The position numbers and the translations under genes were made by a program. The notes below the pieces were generated by a model that did not search any database, was not told the DNA's origin, and saw only the letters and a program-made list of their open reading frames with translations. From Oryzias latipes (lineage: Eukaryota > Chordata > Actinopteri > Beloniformes > Adrianichthyidae), in NCBI RefSeq assembly GCF_002234675.1, contig NC_019859.2, forward strand, positions 29,086,434 through 29,150,433: a DNA stretch of 64,000 bases, written 5' to 3'. Positions 48,756 through 58,966 of this stretch are shown here, in pieces (the first letter of the stretch is position 1; each line of letters begins with the position of its first letter).

Positions 48756-50000
48756 TTTGAAAAAAAGGCTATTTTCCATTTATCCTAAAAACAAACAGTT
48801 CATTTTTATTATTACGATCTACTATGCTATGATTACAAATCAGAAACTTTGTTTTTCTAAAGGATGAAGTATGACTTTGTGGCTGCTGCCGAGTTGGTGA
48901 TAAATCGACCCGGATGGCTCCTTACGTGTTAAATGTTGCAGACCCCAAGACTAGACCACTCCAACCTGTGACCAGTTAGTTTACTTATTTATTCTAATGT
49001 TCCAGGATGTCACTGTCAGTTGTAAAACTCAAAGTTTTCTTTTTTATATGCTTTTCCATAAAGAAAGCATTTTGGAAGCAGCTGTAGGATTTGTCATTTT
49101 CCCCACAAAGGTTGGGGAAAAAACTGGGGAACCCCCTGGATCACTTGAACCTGTTGATTGTGAGGATCAGGTTCAGCTGCTGACAGTCCCTGCTTTTCCA
49201 TGATGCTCAGTGAAACCTTAGAAGTTCTGCTGCTTCCAAACTTTCCCCTCAGCAAACAAATCACAACACAGATTTCTACAAAGTGGAAGGAACAGAAACG
49301 CTGCTCCTTCAGAAAACCCAACGGTTGAGCCTGCAGGCTCCGTCATAACAGAAGCAACAAACATATTCATGAACACAAACGGAGGATGAGGGATCGAGCA
49401 GAGGAAGATCTGCTATGTTTTCAGTCTAATGCTCTCAGCGTCTCCCTCGATGTTCTAGAGGAACGACACCCTTCAGCTGATGTAGGTGAAGCTCTCCAAA
49501 GCATCTTTTAGGTTGAAGTTCTGGAGTTTGGCTGAGTCACTGCAGCACCTCAATGTTTTTCCTCGTTCTGCTGTAGATCAGTAGCATAGATTGTGGTTCT
49601 GTGGTATCTCACAGATCATACTGGCAGAACATACAAACCATCGCTTTTATTTAGGATCTTTGTAAAAAATAGTTCGCTTTACTTCCAACTAAAAGCTTCA
49701 TACAAATCACAGATCCTCCGTTTGGAGGAACCAACTGGAGAAAAACAAAAATGTCTTCAAGAGTTAAAAAAGTTTCTACGTTGTGTGATGTTCAACATCA
49801 AAGCCAAACAAGAAAGATCAGGGTCAATGCAGATAACTCTCCTGGAACAAACTCCACTAAAAACGAGGACGGAATGAATGTCAGCGGGAAAAAAGCAGCT
49901 GGGAATCTGTCGGAGAGGAAAGTTGATGTCCATGTGATGACAGGTCGAACAGATCCTAGCTCTTCCAGAGAGCGGATCTGTCCACACATCTCCCTGCAGG

Positions 50001-53000
50001 TCATGAAGGGTGACGCGGGGTCAGGATCTGCTCCCTGTGCTCCTCGTACTGTCGCAGCATTCCCTGCAGGTCGTGGTCTGCAGGGATCACCTGCAGAAAC
50101 ACGGAGATCCTTTTAACCTTCAACCAGGACCATTTCGCCGTCACCATCATCATCATCATCATCGTCAGAGAACCTAGCTCACCAACAGCGGTGCCAGGGT
50201 CTGCCTGAGGAGCCAGTCTTCGTACAGCTGATGGATGGACTGCAGGTACTCCTGAGGGTGAGGAGCAGAGAGCGCGCTCCGATGAAGGTGTGCTGCGTCA
50301 GCGGTTAAAGGTAAATAATGGACTCTGGCTGCAGACGTTCTGGTTTCTTTGAGGCTTCACTTCTGCACACCAAAGAGAAAGAAGCTGCTAACCAGAGGAA
50401 TGACCTTCTCCTCCTCTCTGCAGCGCCTCTTCAGCCGCTCATGGCAGGTCTCAGGAGACGTCTGCAGGTAAACTGTAGGCAGAGGTCACGTTACCCATAA
50501 TGCAACGGCCACAAGGGGTTCTGCTTCATCCCCACACAGTGCTTACCGATTAGATCCACTGGCAGCGAGATGTTTGCTGTGATCCAGTCGAACCACTCGC
50601 TCAGAACAGCGTGGTCCACCTCTGGCATCTTCCCACTGCGTGGAAGGTTCATGACGCGGGATAAGAAAACCAGCAGCCAATCAGAAAAGAACCAGACCAA
50701 TGTTTTCAGCTGCTGCAGTACCTTCTGAAGAGGTTCTCCACAAAGATGTGTTTGGCACTGAAGATGGACCTTTCCATCATCCTGACAGGAGCCAACTGAA
50801 ACACAAAGATGCTGCTCAGCTCTTCAACCCCCCTCCCTGAATAAATCTGGTTCGTTCTGATTCTGACGCCGGACTCACGCTGGCAGACAGGTGCTGCTTC
50901 AACATGGTGAGCTGGACATAGGTCTGCAGAGTGATGGCCCAGCGCTCCGGGTCCTGGTACATGAGTGCCTGCAGACACAGAGCAGGGCTGGTTTAAAGTC
51001 GGAGCGACCTCTAGTGGTCAGTCGGTTTCAGACGGATAAAGATGAACGAGACGAGAAGACCCAAGAGAACAGACACTGCTCTGGTGCGCGTCAGACAAAC
51101 GCCAAACAAACTTCAGATGATGAGCACCATGGAGTGTCAGGCTACACTCGTGCCACAGTCTGACAGTAGCAGTCGTGTTAATTACCAGGGGGTTGTGTCC
51201 GCGGACGTTCCTCCAATTGGAAATGGGTTCTGGCAGAACCTGGAAAATAACGGCACGGGTAAGCAACAGTGTTTAGGGGGATTCCTGAGCCTCAGTGAGG
51301 TAATCCCACCGGACTATAGAGTCAGTTTACGCGTTTACATATTTAAGAAATGTAGTTAAAACTGTCATGTTATCAGTTTTGTCATTTTTTGCATAAAGTG
51401 TGATATGTTTACTTGATCAGACAAAGAAAAGACCATAAAAGAATGGTGACACTTCGGGTCACATGAGCCGGATGCTCCGCTGCACCACTGATACCTCGAT
51501 GTCACTGATTCTGCTGAAGTACTCCAGACATGTGGTCTTCCCGCTGGCGATGTTCCCCTCAACACAGACCTAGAACAGACAGACGCAGAAAGACCACAGC
51601 AGAACATCTTCTGTCAAACACAGAGGACAACAGTGCTGGACGGAGGGCTGAAGAAGGGGGGCCTCACCACAGTCGGGCGGCCCTCTCTGCCGGACACCAG
51701 CTTTCCTTGAAGAAAGATAACAGAGATCAGGTTATCCACGGCGCCCCCTGTTGGCCCAATGAAGAGCTGACAAACAGGAAAACAGGAGTTTGAGTGGAGG
51801 AGGGAGGGAGGTTTTGTCAGAATGAAAGTGATCTCAGCTTAAGAAGAAAACCTCAGAGTCAGCTGCTGATTACTGAGCCCCTCCTCAGTCCGAGAGAAAG
51901 AGGAGGCTGATGAAGAGGCTGCAAAGGTGATCCTCAATCACTGAATTCAACTTGACTTTAGTGTCCACTAAAGTCCCCCTCCAATCATCTTTTGATCTAT
52001 TTTAAAAGTTTTCTCAGTGCTCTTTTAATTGTGATTGTCATTTTCAGCTAAATAAAAAACTGTCGTTTTCTAAGACATTGTTTCTGCATAGCGACAGGAA
52101 TTCATATAAAAACTCATCCTCCTCTCCCTCCCTCTCACTCATGGTGCAGAAAAGAGTTAAACATAACATGACAAACAACTGGGAAATACACAGTAAAACA
52201 CAACTAAAGTAAACACATTTGGACAAAAACCCACACTTAAACCCAATTCCGTCCAGACAGGCAAAGAGAAAGGTATCCCACAATTCCTTGCGGTGCCGAT
52301 CTAACAGCAGCACCAAAGTTACACCTACTTAATTGAATTAATTTAAGTGAAAGTAAAATAAATGTCTGATAACACGTGTTATTTTTAAACTGACTTAACT
52401 AAAAAATGATTTATCTTAACTATAGCAAATAATTAAGTTAGATCAAAGTAAAAAGGTTTATTTTTCCAACATCCATATGTGGTCTTATCACCCTCTCACG
52501 TTGGAAAAAGTATCATCTGAGCTTCTTCATCCACTAAATAATCTTCAAATGGACACGCCATGCTGCTTCACCTCTCTGTAAACAAACTAACCTTCAACTA
52601 AACCTGCTCCAGACCAGGTTATGTTCAGAGCATGAGTTGCTATGGCAACTTGACATACCCTGAAACATACCTCTGTTTTTGGAACCGAAAGCTAAGGTTA
52701 TCAACTTATTTAGCCTCAAACTTACCGTGGGAGCTAGCATAACCTGCTTTCTGGAATACTCCCCTGGATATTTGTGTTGTGGTAGAGCATTAGGGGTGAA
52801 CTGCCATTTTGTTTGTGACTGTTTTATCCTGTTGGTTGAGGTTCAGTGAGACAGGTGAGACTTTGTCATTTATTTTTACTTTGTTTCCTTGAAGGTCAGA
52901 TAGAGCATTTGACATTTGAGTTCGGTTTTGTTCATTACTTTGGCCTGGGTTCACCCTGAAGTTAGATGCTCCTTTTTCTTTCCTTTTGTCATATTTACAT

Positions 53001-54290
53001 TTGGGACAATAAACCCTATTATTTGTACAGACATTGGTTTTGGCAGCTTTATTATATTTGGTGATCTTTGAGGGCTTACATTTTTGCAATTTGGGTCATT
53101 TTCTTCTTCTTTATGTTATGCCCCACACCCCTAGACATAGGGTGCATTACAGAGCCAGATTCCAGCTCAGATGAAGACAACAAAGGCATATATGGAGCTA
53201 GTCGTCTACAAATGAAGGCATCAGAATGGAGTAGGAGCTTGTTGCCCTCCGCCTGTAGCACTTACGTCACTGCAACTTACTTCTTCAAGCTGCATTTTTT
53301 TCGTCAACAATGAAGAAATACCCAGAAATGCAATTTCAAGATTAGTTTTCTCTTTTAAAATGTCCTCCATCATGAGAAAAATGCTACAAGATCATGTACA
53401 ATGTAACACCAAAATCACAACTTTCCTTCTTTAAATCAATGCGTCAGAATGGGCAGATGAAGCCACATGAACAAGAAAAAACACAGTCATGACAGTTTAG
53501 ATCCAATAATAACTTTAACCGTTTGACCTTTGATCGGAATATGCAGGTTCAATTTCCGCTTGCCTCTGGTGGAAGGTTGGCACCAGTGTTCGGCAGCGGA
53601 CCACCATCACTGTGTGAATGGGAGTGTGACTGTAAGGCGCTTTGGGCCTTCCAGGAAAGTAGAAAGGTGCTATACGTTTACCATCAGGTGAGTTTTCTTT
53701 AGGGCTTTCAGGTCCATAATCCGTCTTCAAAGTGTGTCGACCATCGAGCCATCAACACTCTGGAATTATAACCCTTTATATCCAACCATAGCCTTTGTGT
53801 GCGTAGGAGTGTGTTTTTGTGTGTGAATAGTGATTCTCCACGTTTCCATCCAATATGTGATTTGATTGTTTTAATGTAGCAAGAGATGAAGAAGGCAAAA
53901 AACAGCCTTGTGGCTTAAGGTTTCTGATGGAACTAAACCTAACCGGATGTAATAAGATAGTCTTCACATAACAGAAGACTCGGATTGTAAAGTCCTAATT
54001 GTCAACCTCTGGGTGGTCACGTGACATTCGGCATCCAGCAGTTGGGCTTGAAACATTGTCACGTGACACTTCCGCCACAAAAGATCAGTGGAGCGTTGTC
54101 ACCGGAACGCCTGCCGGCAGCAGAGTTTCTTTGTACATCCAAACAGCGCGCGCTTCTCACCTGCTGTAGCCATCTGCCGCGTGCCCCCGCGCGCTCTGCT
54201 TTTAGTCCCGACCGGTGTCCTCGCGGTGATCCTCCGCGCGGCGGGTATCAGGCAGCGGATGAGGCTCGCGCTCACAGAACCCGCCGACAT
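50001..54290 (-). CDS. tk2: Thymidine kinase 2, mitochondrial, 10 coding exons, 262 aa, complete
   Basis: Tk2 phosphorylates deoxythymidine and deoxycytidine in the mitochondrial dNTP salvage pathway. Minus-strand exons, 5' to 3': 54,290-54,161; 51,705-51,668; 51,569-51,495; 51,239-51,186; 50,968-50,879; 50,795-50,722; 50,635-50,547; 50,472-50,393; 50,251-50,183; 50,090-50,001. All introns are GT-AG and all phases close, giving 262 aa (human about 265). The first ~44 residues are Arg-rich with almost no acidic residues ([20 protein letters not shown]), as in a mitochondrial presequence. [13 protein letters not shown] (57-69) is the P-loop. [35 protein letters not shown] and the lid [11 protein letters not shown] follow. 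A candidate poly(A) signal is at 49,651-49,646 (minus strand). Intron 1 is 2.5 kb and holds repeats. Confidence 0.96.
52596..52766 (-). mobile_element. Harbinger-like terminus in tk2 intron 1
   Basis: On the minus strand it begins GGGGAGTATTCCAGAAAGCA and continues GGTTATGCTAGCTCCC. This is close to the terminus at 11,098. Only this end is clear; the other end may be the CCAGACCAGGTTATG area near 52,610. It abuts the dispersed repeat copy B at 52,783. Confidence 0.5.
52783..53150 (+). repeat. Dispersed repeat, copy B (LTR-like)
   Basis: It shares with copy A (48,077-48,755) the ordered blocks TTAGGGGTGAACTGCCATTTT, GACTTTGTCATTTATTTTTA, TTCACCCTGAAG, TTTATGTTATGCCCC and an end near ATAGGGTGCATTACA. 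It represents only the distal half of copy A. Confidence 0.4.
53540..53690 (+). mobile_element. SINE/LINE 3'-end fragment
   Basis: The text GCAGGTTCAATTTCCGCTTG, then GTGTGAATGGGAGTGTGACT and GGCGCTTTGGGCCTTCC, ending GGTGCTATACG, is the familiar fish repeat ending (GTGAATGTGACTGTA...AAGCGCTTTG...GCGCTATA). It is degenerate and lies in tk2 intron 1. Confidence 0.5.
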
Positions 54291-54383
54291 TCCTGCTCCC
54301 GCAGCCCTTCCTCGTGCTCTGCTCAACTGCCACGCTGCACAAAAGCGCCGCTGCGTGGCGAGGAGCGCCACCTCAGACAGAAC
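54291..54383 (-). promoter_or_regulatory. tk2: Residual tk2 5' flank between ATG and transposon
   Basis: Only 93 bp of GC-rich host sequence separate the tk2 start codon from the P-like transposon, including its 8-bp duplication at 54,376-54,383. Any upstream promoter or 5' UTR sequence must either lie in this stretch, come from the transposon, or lie beyond it at >56.6 kb. Confidence 0.5.
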
Positions 54384-54501
54384 CAATGAGGTATATCACT
54401 AGAGGAGACATCACGTGTTTCCTCATGGGAGGATTGCACCGCCATCTTGGTGAGGTCAAGTTACTGCTGCAGTGCATGCATGTGAACTCTTTTTTTGCAA
54501 A

Positions 54502-54974
54502 ATGCCAGTTCATTGTGCGAGTTTCAACTGCCAAAATCAGAGTCCGCATAGGAGGAAGGCAGAACATTTCACAGGTAAGAACTATAATTTTTTCTTTTAC
54601 TGCTGGAGGGGCTTTATTAATAGAACACATGTTGACATGCATGATGCTGCAGGGCTATTATTATTATCAACATGCTGCATGATGTACGTATAATTTGCTG
54701 TCGACATAAATGTAAACTTTACTTAGTTAAACCTATAAACAGTATACTAGAACTATTATAGTAATATATATTTATAAATTTCTGACTCCGTGACTGAACT
54801 TTTCTTTCAGGTTTCCAATGGATTCAGACTTAAGGAAAAAGTGGTCCTTAGCAATAAAAACAGCAAACCTAGATGGATCACTGTGGTACCAACTAGTAAT
54901 ACAGTCTGGCTATGTTCAAAAGATTTTGGGGAAACAGATTTTGATAAGACTGGCCAGACTGTTGGCTTGAAACC
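54502..54974 (+). pseudogene. THAP-domain exon pair of the P-like element, frameshifted
   Basis: Exon 1 (54,502-54,574) reads MPVHCASFNCQNQSPHRRKA then EHFT and ends at a GTAAGA donor. Exon 2 starts after TTTCTTTCAG at 54,811 with [18 protein letters not shown], then in another frame [19 protein letters not shown] and [17 protein letters not shown]. This is the THAP zinc-finger layout: C-x4-C, conserved W and P, then CSKxF. The junction is out of phase, a second shift lies near 54,870, and the last zinc ligand His of CSKHF is Asp. The fold cannot form as encoded. The following TIPSVVHKL lies beyond the nested insertion at about 55,626. Confidence 0.75.
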
Positions 54975-54977
54975 CGG

Positions 54978-55621
54978 TGTAGGTACCGGATGTTCTCGGG
55001 TTGCCGGATGTTCTCGGGGTCCTTCAGGGTCCTTCAAATGAGTTATATCAGTAGAGGAGACATCACGTGGTTCCTCATGGGAGGAGAGCACCGCCATCTT
55101 GGTGAGGTCAAGTTTTGAAGACCAAACCACTTTTATAACATATAATAAAGAGCTCTGTTTTTGCTTTCAATCACTTCATTATATGAAAAAGAAGAATGGC
55201 TTGAAATTGCTTAGTTTTGTTCAGAAATACAAACTTCACGAGTACCCCTAACTACTTAGATTTTTTCTATGTTCCTTTATTTTATTTTACTTATGTTTTT
55301 ATTTATTTGTGTGTTATGTTCATTGTTTCTTTTTTTCCCCTCTATTCTTTATTTTCTATGTCAATATTTTATATTTGGCAATGGTGACTGATCTTCGAGG
55401 CAATATTGATTACATCGTTATTGTTCGTTGTTAACGTTAATGTCATTGTTAATGTATGATACCGCAATTGTCAATAATAAAGTTTTTAAAAAAACTTAGC
55501 GACGTTAACTCATTGGTTGTGGCAACTTACAGCCAATCAAATAGTGTGACGTCATCATTGGTCGAAGGACCCCGAAGGACCCCGAGAACATCCGGCAACC
55601 CGAGAACATCCGGTACCCACA
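54978..55621. mobile_element. 644-bp inverted-repeat transposon with CCGG target duplication, class unknown
   Basis: The left end is TGTAGGTACCGGATGTTCTC and the inverted right end TGTGGGTACCGGATGTTCTC. They agree for about 58 bp with two mismatches. Each arm holds an internal doublet: CCGGATGTTCTCGGG twice and GGTCCTTC twice. CCGG lies on both sides (54,974-54,977; 55,622-55,625), and excising one copy restores an open THAP-type frame (LKPG joined to TIPSV). It has no coding capacity. A 4-bp duplication with TG...CA ends does not let me name the superfamily. Confidence 0.7.
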
Positions 55622-55729
55622 CCGGCACCATACCATCTGTGGTACACAAACTGATCACTCACAGGAATCAGTGGGGAAATCAATTGTTTTTCTTTTGTTT
55701 TTTGTTTCTTTTTAAAGGGGAAAATCTGT

Positions 55730-56170
55730 CGTTGACTTTTGGACTTATTGTTGACTTATTATTATCATTTATTATTATTGGCGTATCATTGATTTATTGT
55801 TATCATTTAGTATTATTATTGACTTATTATTGATTTATCGTTATTATTTATTATTGCTTCATCATTATTATTATTGACTTATTTATATATTGTTATTTAT
55901 TATTATTATTGACTTATTATTGATTTATTGTTATTATTATTGATTCATCATTATTATTGTTATTGACTTATTTATATATTATTTCTTATTATTATTATTG
56001 ACTTATTGTTATCATTTAATACTATCATTGACTTACTATTGATTTATTATTATTATTATTATTGATTCATCATTATTATTATTATTGACTTATTGTTTAT
56101 ATATTGTAATCATTTAATAGTGTTGACTTATTATTTATATATTGTTATTATTTATTATAATAATTGAGGT
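55730..56170. repeat. Imperfect TTATTATTGA-type tandem repeat
   Basis: About 440 bp of GACTTATTATTGATTTATTG and related units, nearly all A and T. It lies inside the P-like element after its THAP segment. Confidence 0.85.
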
Positions 56171-56882
56171 ATTGTTGGGCTTTTCTAAGCAATTTAAATT
56201 ACATGTCAAAGACGTCTAAAACTTTGAAATGTTTAAAAATTATTTTCAAAGATTCTTTGTAATTTTTATTTATTTATTTATAAGAAGTCCTGCAACAATG
56301 CATTTTTCATTAAAGTTTGAGCTTATACGGCTGACTGTTTCTCTTATTTAACAGCAACAAATGATGTGTATATATATGTATAAAATTATATACATATATT
56401 ATATATTTATTTAAATGTATAAGTATATAGAAATACAAATATATATAAATTATATAAAAGCTACTTAGATGCCACCAAAGGCTATAGAAATCATTGTCAT
56501 GTGGGCATTGTCGACCTCACCAAGATGGCGTCGCGCTCCGCCACCGTCGGCCAGGCTTCTAAAGCGGGCGTGTCTCCTCTAGTGATATAACTCATTGGAC
56601 AGAACCGTCACCTGACTGACGTCCAGCTGCGTCCAACTACCTCCGCTCATTACGTCAGCAGGTCAACAGGGTTGAATAATGGGCGATTCGATTGTAGTCT
56701 GGTGTTATTTAATGATAGAACGTTTCAGCAAAACATACCTGAACAACTCACTTCAAATCAAACATAATCATAAAAAACTTTCTTTAGATTTGGTGTCAGA
56801 TTCTGTAAACACTCGTAATTAACTTATATTAAGTTATGACTATTAAAAAAGGAAAAAAGCATGCTCCTAATGCTTTGTGGTT

Positions 56883-56898
56883 GGCTCCTAAAAGAGCC
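56883..56898 (-). other. Histone-mRNA-like 3' stem-loop motif
   Basis: The minus strand reads GGCTCTTTTAGGAGCC followed by AACCACAAAG. The animal histone pre-mRNA stem-loop is GGCTCTTTTCAGAGCC with an ACCCA-type flank, so the match allows a 6-bp stem (one G-U) and a 4-nt UUUA loop. No histone coding sequence is visible upstream on the minus strand, so it may be coincidental or a pseudogene remnant. Confidence 0.3.
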
Positions 56899-56983
56899 AC
56901 CATGTATCAATGACAGAAATCTCTCAGAGGGCTTCGCTGGAAAAGTTTGTGGCAGCAACCCTTGAGCAACTCCTCTTTGGTGG

Positions 56984-57037
56984 TGTAGGTACAATATCCA
57001 TTCCTCTGCAACAAGCCGAACACTTATTGTACCTACA
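56984..57037. repeat. 13-bp perfect inverted repeat, 28-nt spacer
   Basis: TGTAGGTACAATA (56,984-56,996) is exactly inverted at 57,025-57,037. It lies between the P-like element and a LINE fragment in otherwise unassigned sequence. Confidence 0.75.
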
Positions 57038-57177
57038 GTGGCAACAACCTCACTCGCTGCAGGTTCCTGTGGTGCAGAAAACCTTGATACCTCAATCGTG
57101 ACAAAAGAATAAAAAAGTCCTCTGGAAGACAACGGACCTAAGAAAAAACGTTTTTACTTTAATTTCAGGGTTTGGTG

Positions 57178-57515
57178 AGCTAATGGAGAAATGCTGCAGC
57201 GGAAGTGTTCTATTTGGATGGTAGAGCACTATGAGGTCTTTGATATAGGATGGGGTCATACCATGTAAGGCCTTATAGGTTAGCAGGAGGATTTTGAACT
57301 TGATTCTAGAATCAACTGGGAGCCAGTGAAGTGAAGCTAACACAGGAGTGATGTGATCTCTTCTGCTAGTTCCTGCTAGCAATCTAGCTGCTGCGTTCTG
57401 AACAAGCTGGAGACTTCTGAAGGAACTCTTAGGACACGCTGCTAACAAAGAGTTACAGTAATCCAGTCCAGACGCAACAAATTCATGGATGAGTTTTTCT
57501 GCATCACTTACATTT
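57178..57515 (-). mobile_element. L2/Rex1-like LINE fragment
   Basis: The minus strand gives LAACPKSSFRSLQLVQNAAA, RRDHITPVLASLHWLPVDSR, IKFKILLLTYKALHGMTPSY and IKDLIVLYHPNRTLP. This is nearly identical to the copies at 19.6-21.0 and 21.05-21.4 kb. It lacks both the RT palm and a proper 3' tail. Confidence 0.8.
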
Positions 57516-58393
57516 TCATGTATTTTGGAACCTTTAAATGGTCTCTTCCCACTCTCCCCACAGAGTATCAGTCAATCTTTCATGCAAGATTTAGCATTTG
57601 GAACTAAAATCTGGGGTTAATTATTTCTCAAAAAGAAAAGTGTGCATTAAGATAAAATTGTACACAAATTGATACTTTGTGATCAGCGTTGCAAAAAATC
57701 TGAGCACATTTGGCCATACATTTGACAAGTCTGTTTTGAATACAACTTTTCTTTGTGTTGAATAAGAATTTCTCCTGCTAGATTGTATTCATATTTCTTT
57801 GCAAAGTTGTGCACACATTTTGCACAACCTTGTCAGTATGCATAGGTTTCCTTTTGACAGATATCGTAGCCCATACAAAACAAAGGTATGGCTCAGAAAA
57901 GGGCGAATGTACGGTAGAAGTTTTCCTGATCGACAGCAGAGAAGAGGTGCGTTGTTCATCAAGCCCTGCAGGACATTTTTCTGTAAAGTCAGCCACTGCA
58001 GTGAGAGCAACAGTCTTCTTTAAAGAAGGAAAGGTCGTGTTACCATCAAAGACTCATTTAAATTCCGATTTCTTTTATTGTTGCATGCACAGCTTTCACT
58101 GACACACAAAATTGTTTTCAGAAACAACCCAAACAATGTGTAGACACAAAAAAAAGACATCCTTTTGACACAGCAGTGGAAGTCAGAAGTGAGATGAGCA
58201 GCAAGGTGTCGTCCTCCACATAACAGCTACTTTTCACTCTGTGGGAGCAAAGACATGTTTTGAGAGAGCCAAGGGCAGCACCTTCAGCTCAAGGGAGTCA
58301 GATTAGATCAAATTCTTTCTGTCACGTCATGCAGCTGTTTTGTCTTGCTGGTTGTGTCCTTGACTGTCTCTACTGGTCCAGATGGTGGACACT

Positions 58394-58861
58394 TCAGACC
58401 CGTCTCCCCTCCATTCGGGCAGAGAGTCGCTCCAGATTGGTATCCACTTCCCGCACAAGTTCAAGGGTTGCAGACACGCTGCTCAGTTGGACAAGCGAAG
58501 CACAGTGCTTTTGATCAGCCTGTGAAACTTTGTCACTGAGGGTCCGTACTTCCCGAAGTATCTCTCCATAGAGCTCCAGCCGCTCGCCTCTCGCCGTTTT
58601 CTGCTCCCAGACAGCTCGATAAATCAGAAAGCCTCCGATTCCAATCGTGAGGACTCCCATGATGAGAAATCCGAACAGATACACATCTTCAACGTCTTCC
58701 ACTGACAGGTGTGACAGACACACCAGCCTCCACTTGCCCCATGGATCGTTGGTGTATCCAGCTGCATAGGTTCCGTCTGGGCAGGGGGGGTCCATTGTCC
58801 TGTTTCTTAGCGTTGAGAAGATTTTGTCAATCGAATTCAAAGACCAGCTCATCGAATCCAT
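58394..58861 (-). CDS. Unrecognised single-exon gene, 155-aa single-pass membrane protein
   Basis: I do not recognise the family. The ORF begins with ATG in good context (A at -3, G at +4). Residues 1-60 are soluble, with two Cys (27 and 48) around CPDGTYAAGYTNDPWGKWRL. Residues ~61-82 (YLFGFLIMGVLTIGIGGFLI) form one membrane helix. Residues ~88-150 are charged and helical with heptad-like leucines (LELYGEILREVRTLSDKV, then LELVREVDTNLERLSARM), suggesting a coiled coil. On the minus strand an AATAAA at 58,079-58,074 lies about 315 nt after the stop. The gene sits between tk2 and armh3, on the opposite strand to armh3. Codon quality and a poly(A) signal favour a real gene, but an upstream intron cannot be excluded. 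Confidence 0.65.
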   Translation of the reverse strand: MDSMSWSLNSIDKIFSTLRNRTMDPPCPDGTYAAGYTNDPWGKWRLVCLSHLSVEDVEDVYLFGFLIMGVLTIGIGGFLIYRAVWEQKTARGERLELYGEILREVRTLSDKVSQADQKHCASLVQLSSVSATLELVREVDTNLERLSARMEGRRV

Positions 58862-58938
58862 TTTCAGAGTATGAAATGCAGAAGGGAGCTTGAGAATGAC
58901 AAAGTGCAGGCTCAGAAGAGGAGACAGGGCAAAGGCTT

Positions 58939-58966
58939 GGGGGGGGGGGGGGGGGGGGGGGGGGGG
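58939..58966. repeat. Uninterrupted run of 28 G
   Basis: A (G)28 homopolymer lies about 80 bp upstream of the start codon of the minus-strand gene at 58,394-58,861. Length estimates of such runs are error-prone in assemblies. On the minus strand it is poly-C. Confidence 0.9.

Larger units (their letters stand above)
54384..56597 (+). mobile_element. P-element-superfamily relic with THAP exon, 2.2 kb, perfect 8-bp duplication
   Basis: The ends are inverted: CAATGAGGTATATCACTAGA at the left and, inverted from the right, CAATGAGTTATATCACTAGA, continuing GGAGACA on both. Subterminal GCCATCTTGGTGAGGTC is also shared. GACAGAAC flanks both sides exactly (54,376-54,383; 56,598-56,605). An 8-bp duplication with a THAP-domain coding segment fits the P-element/THAP9 superfamily. 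No transposase catalytic region remains. It is interrupted at 54,978-55,621 by another element, and 55,730-56,170 is an imperfect ATT-rich expansion. Confidence 0.75.

Noticed and set aside
54291-54386. Longer tk2 N-terminus starting upstream of 54,290
   Set aside because: The extended frame has no ATG there (TTG at 54,386 inside the transposon boundary); the ATG at 54,290 is the first usable start.
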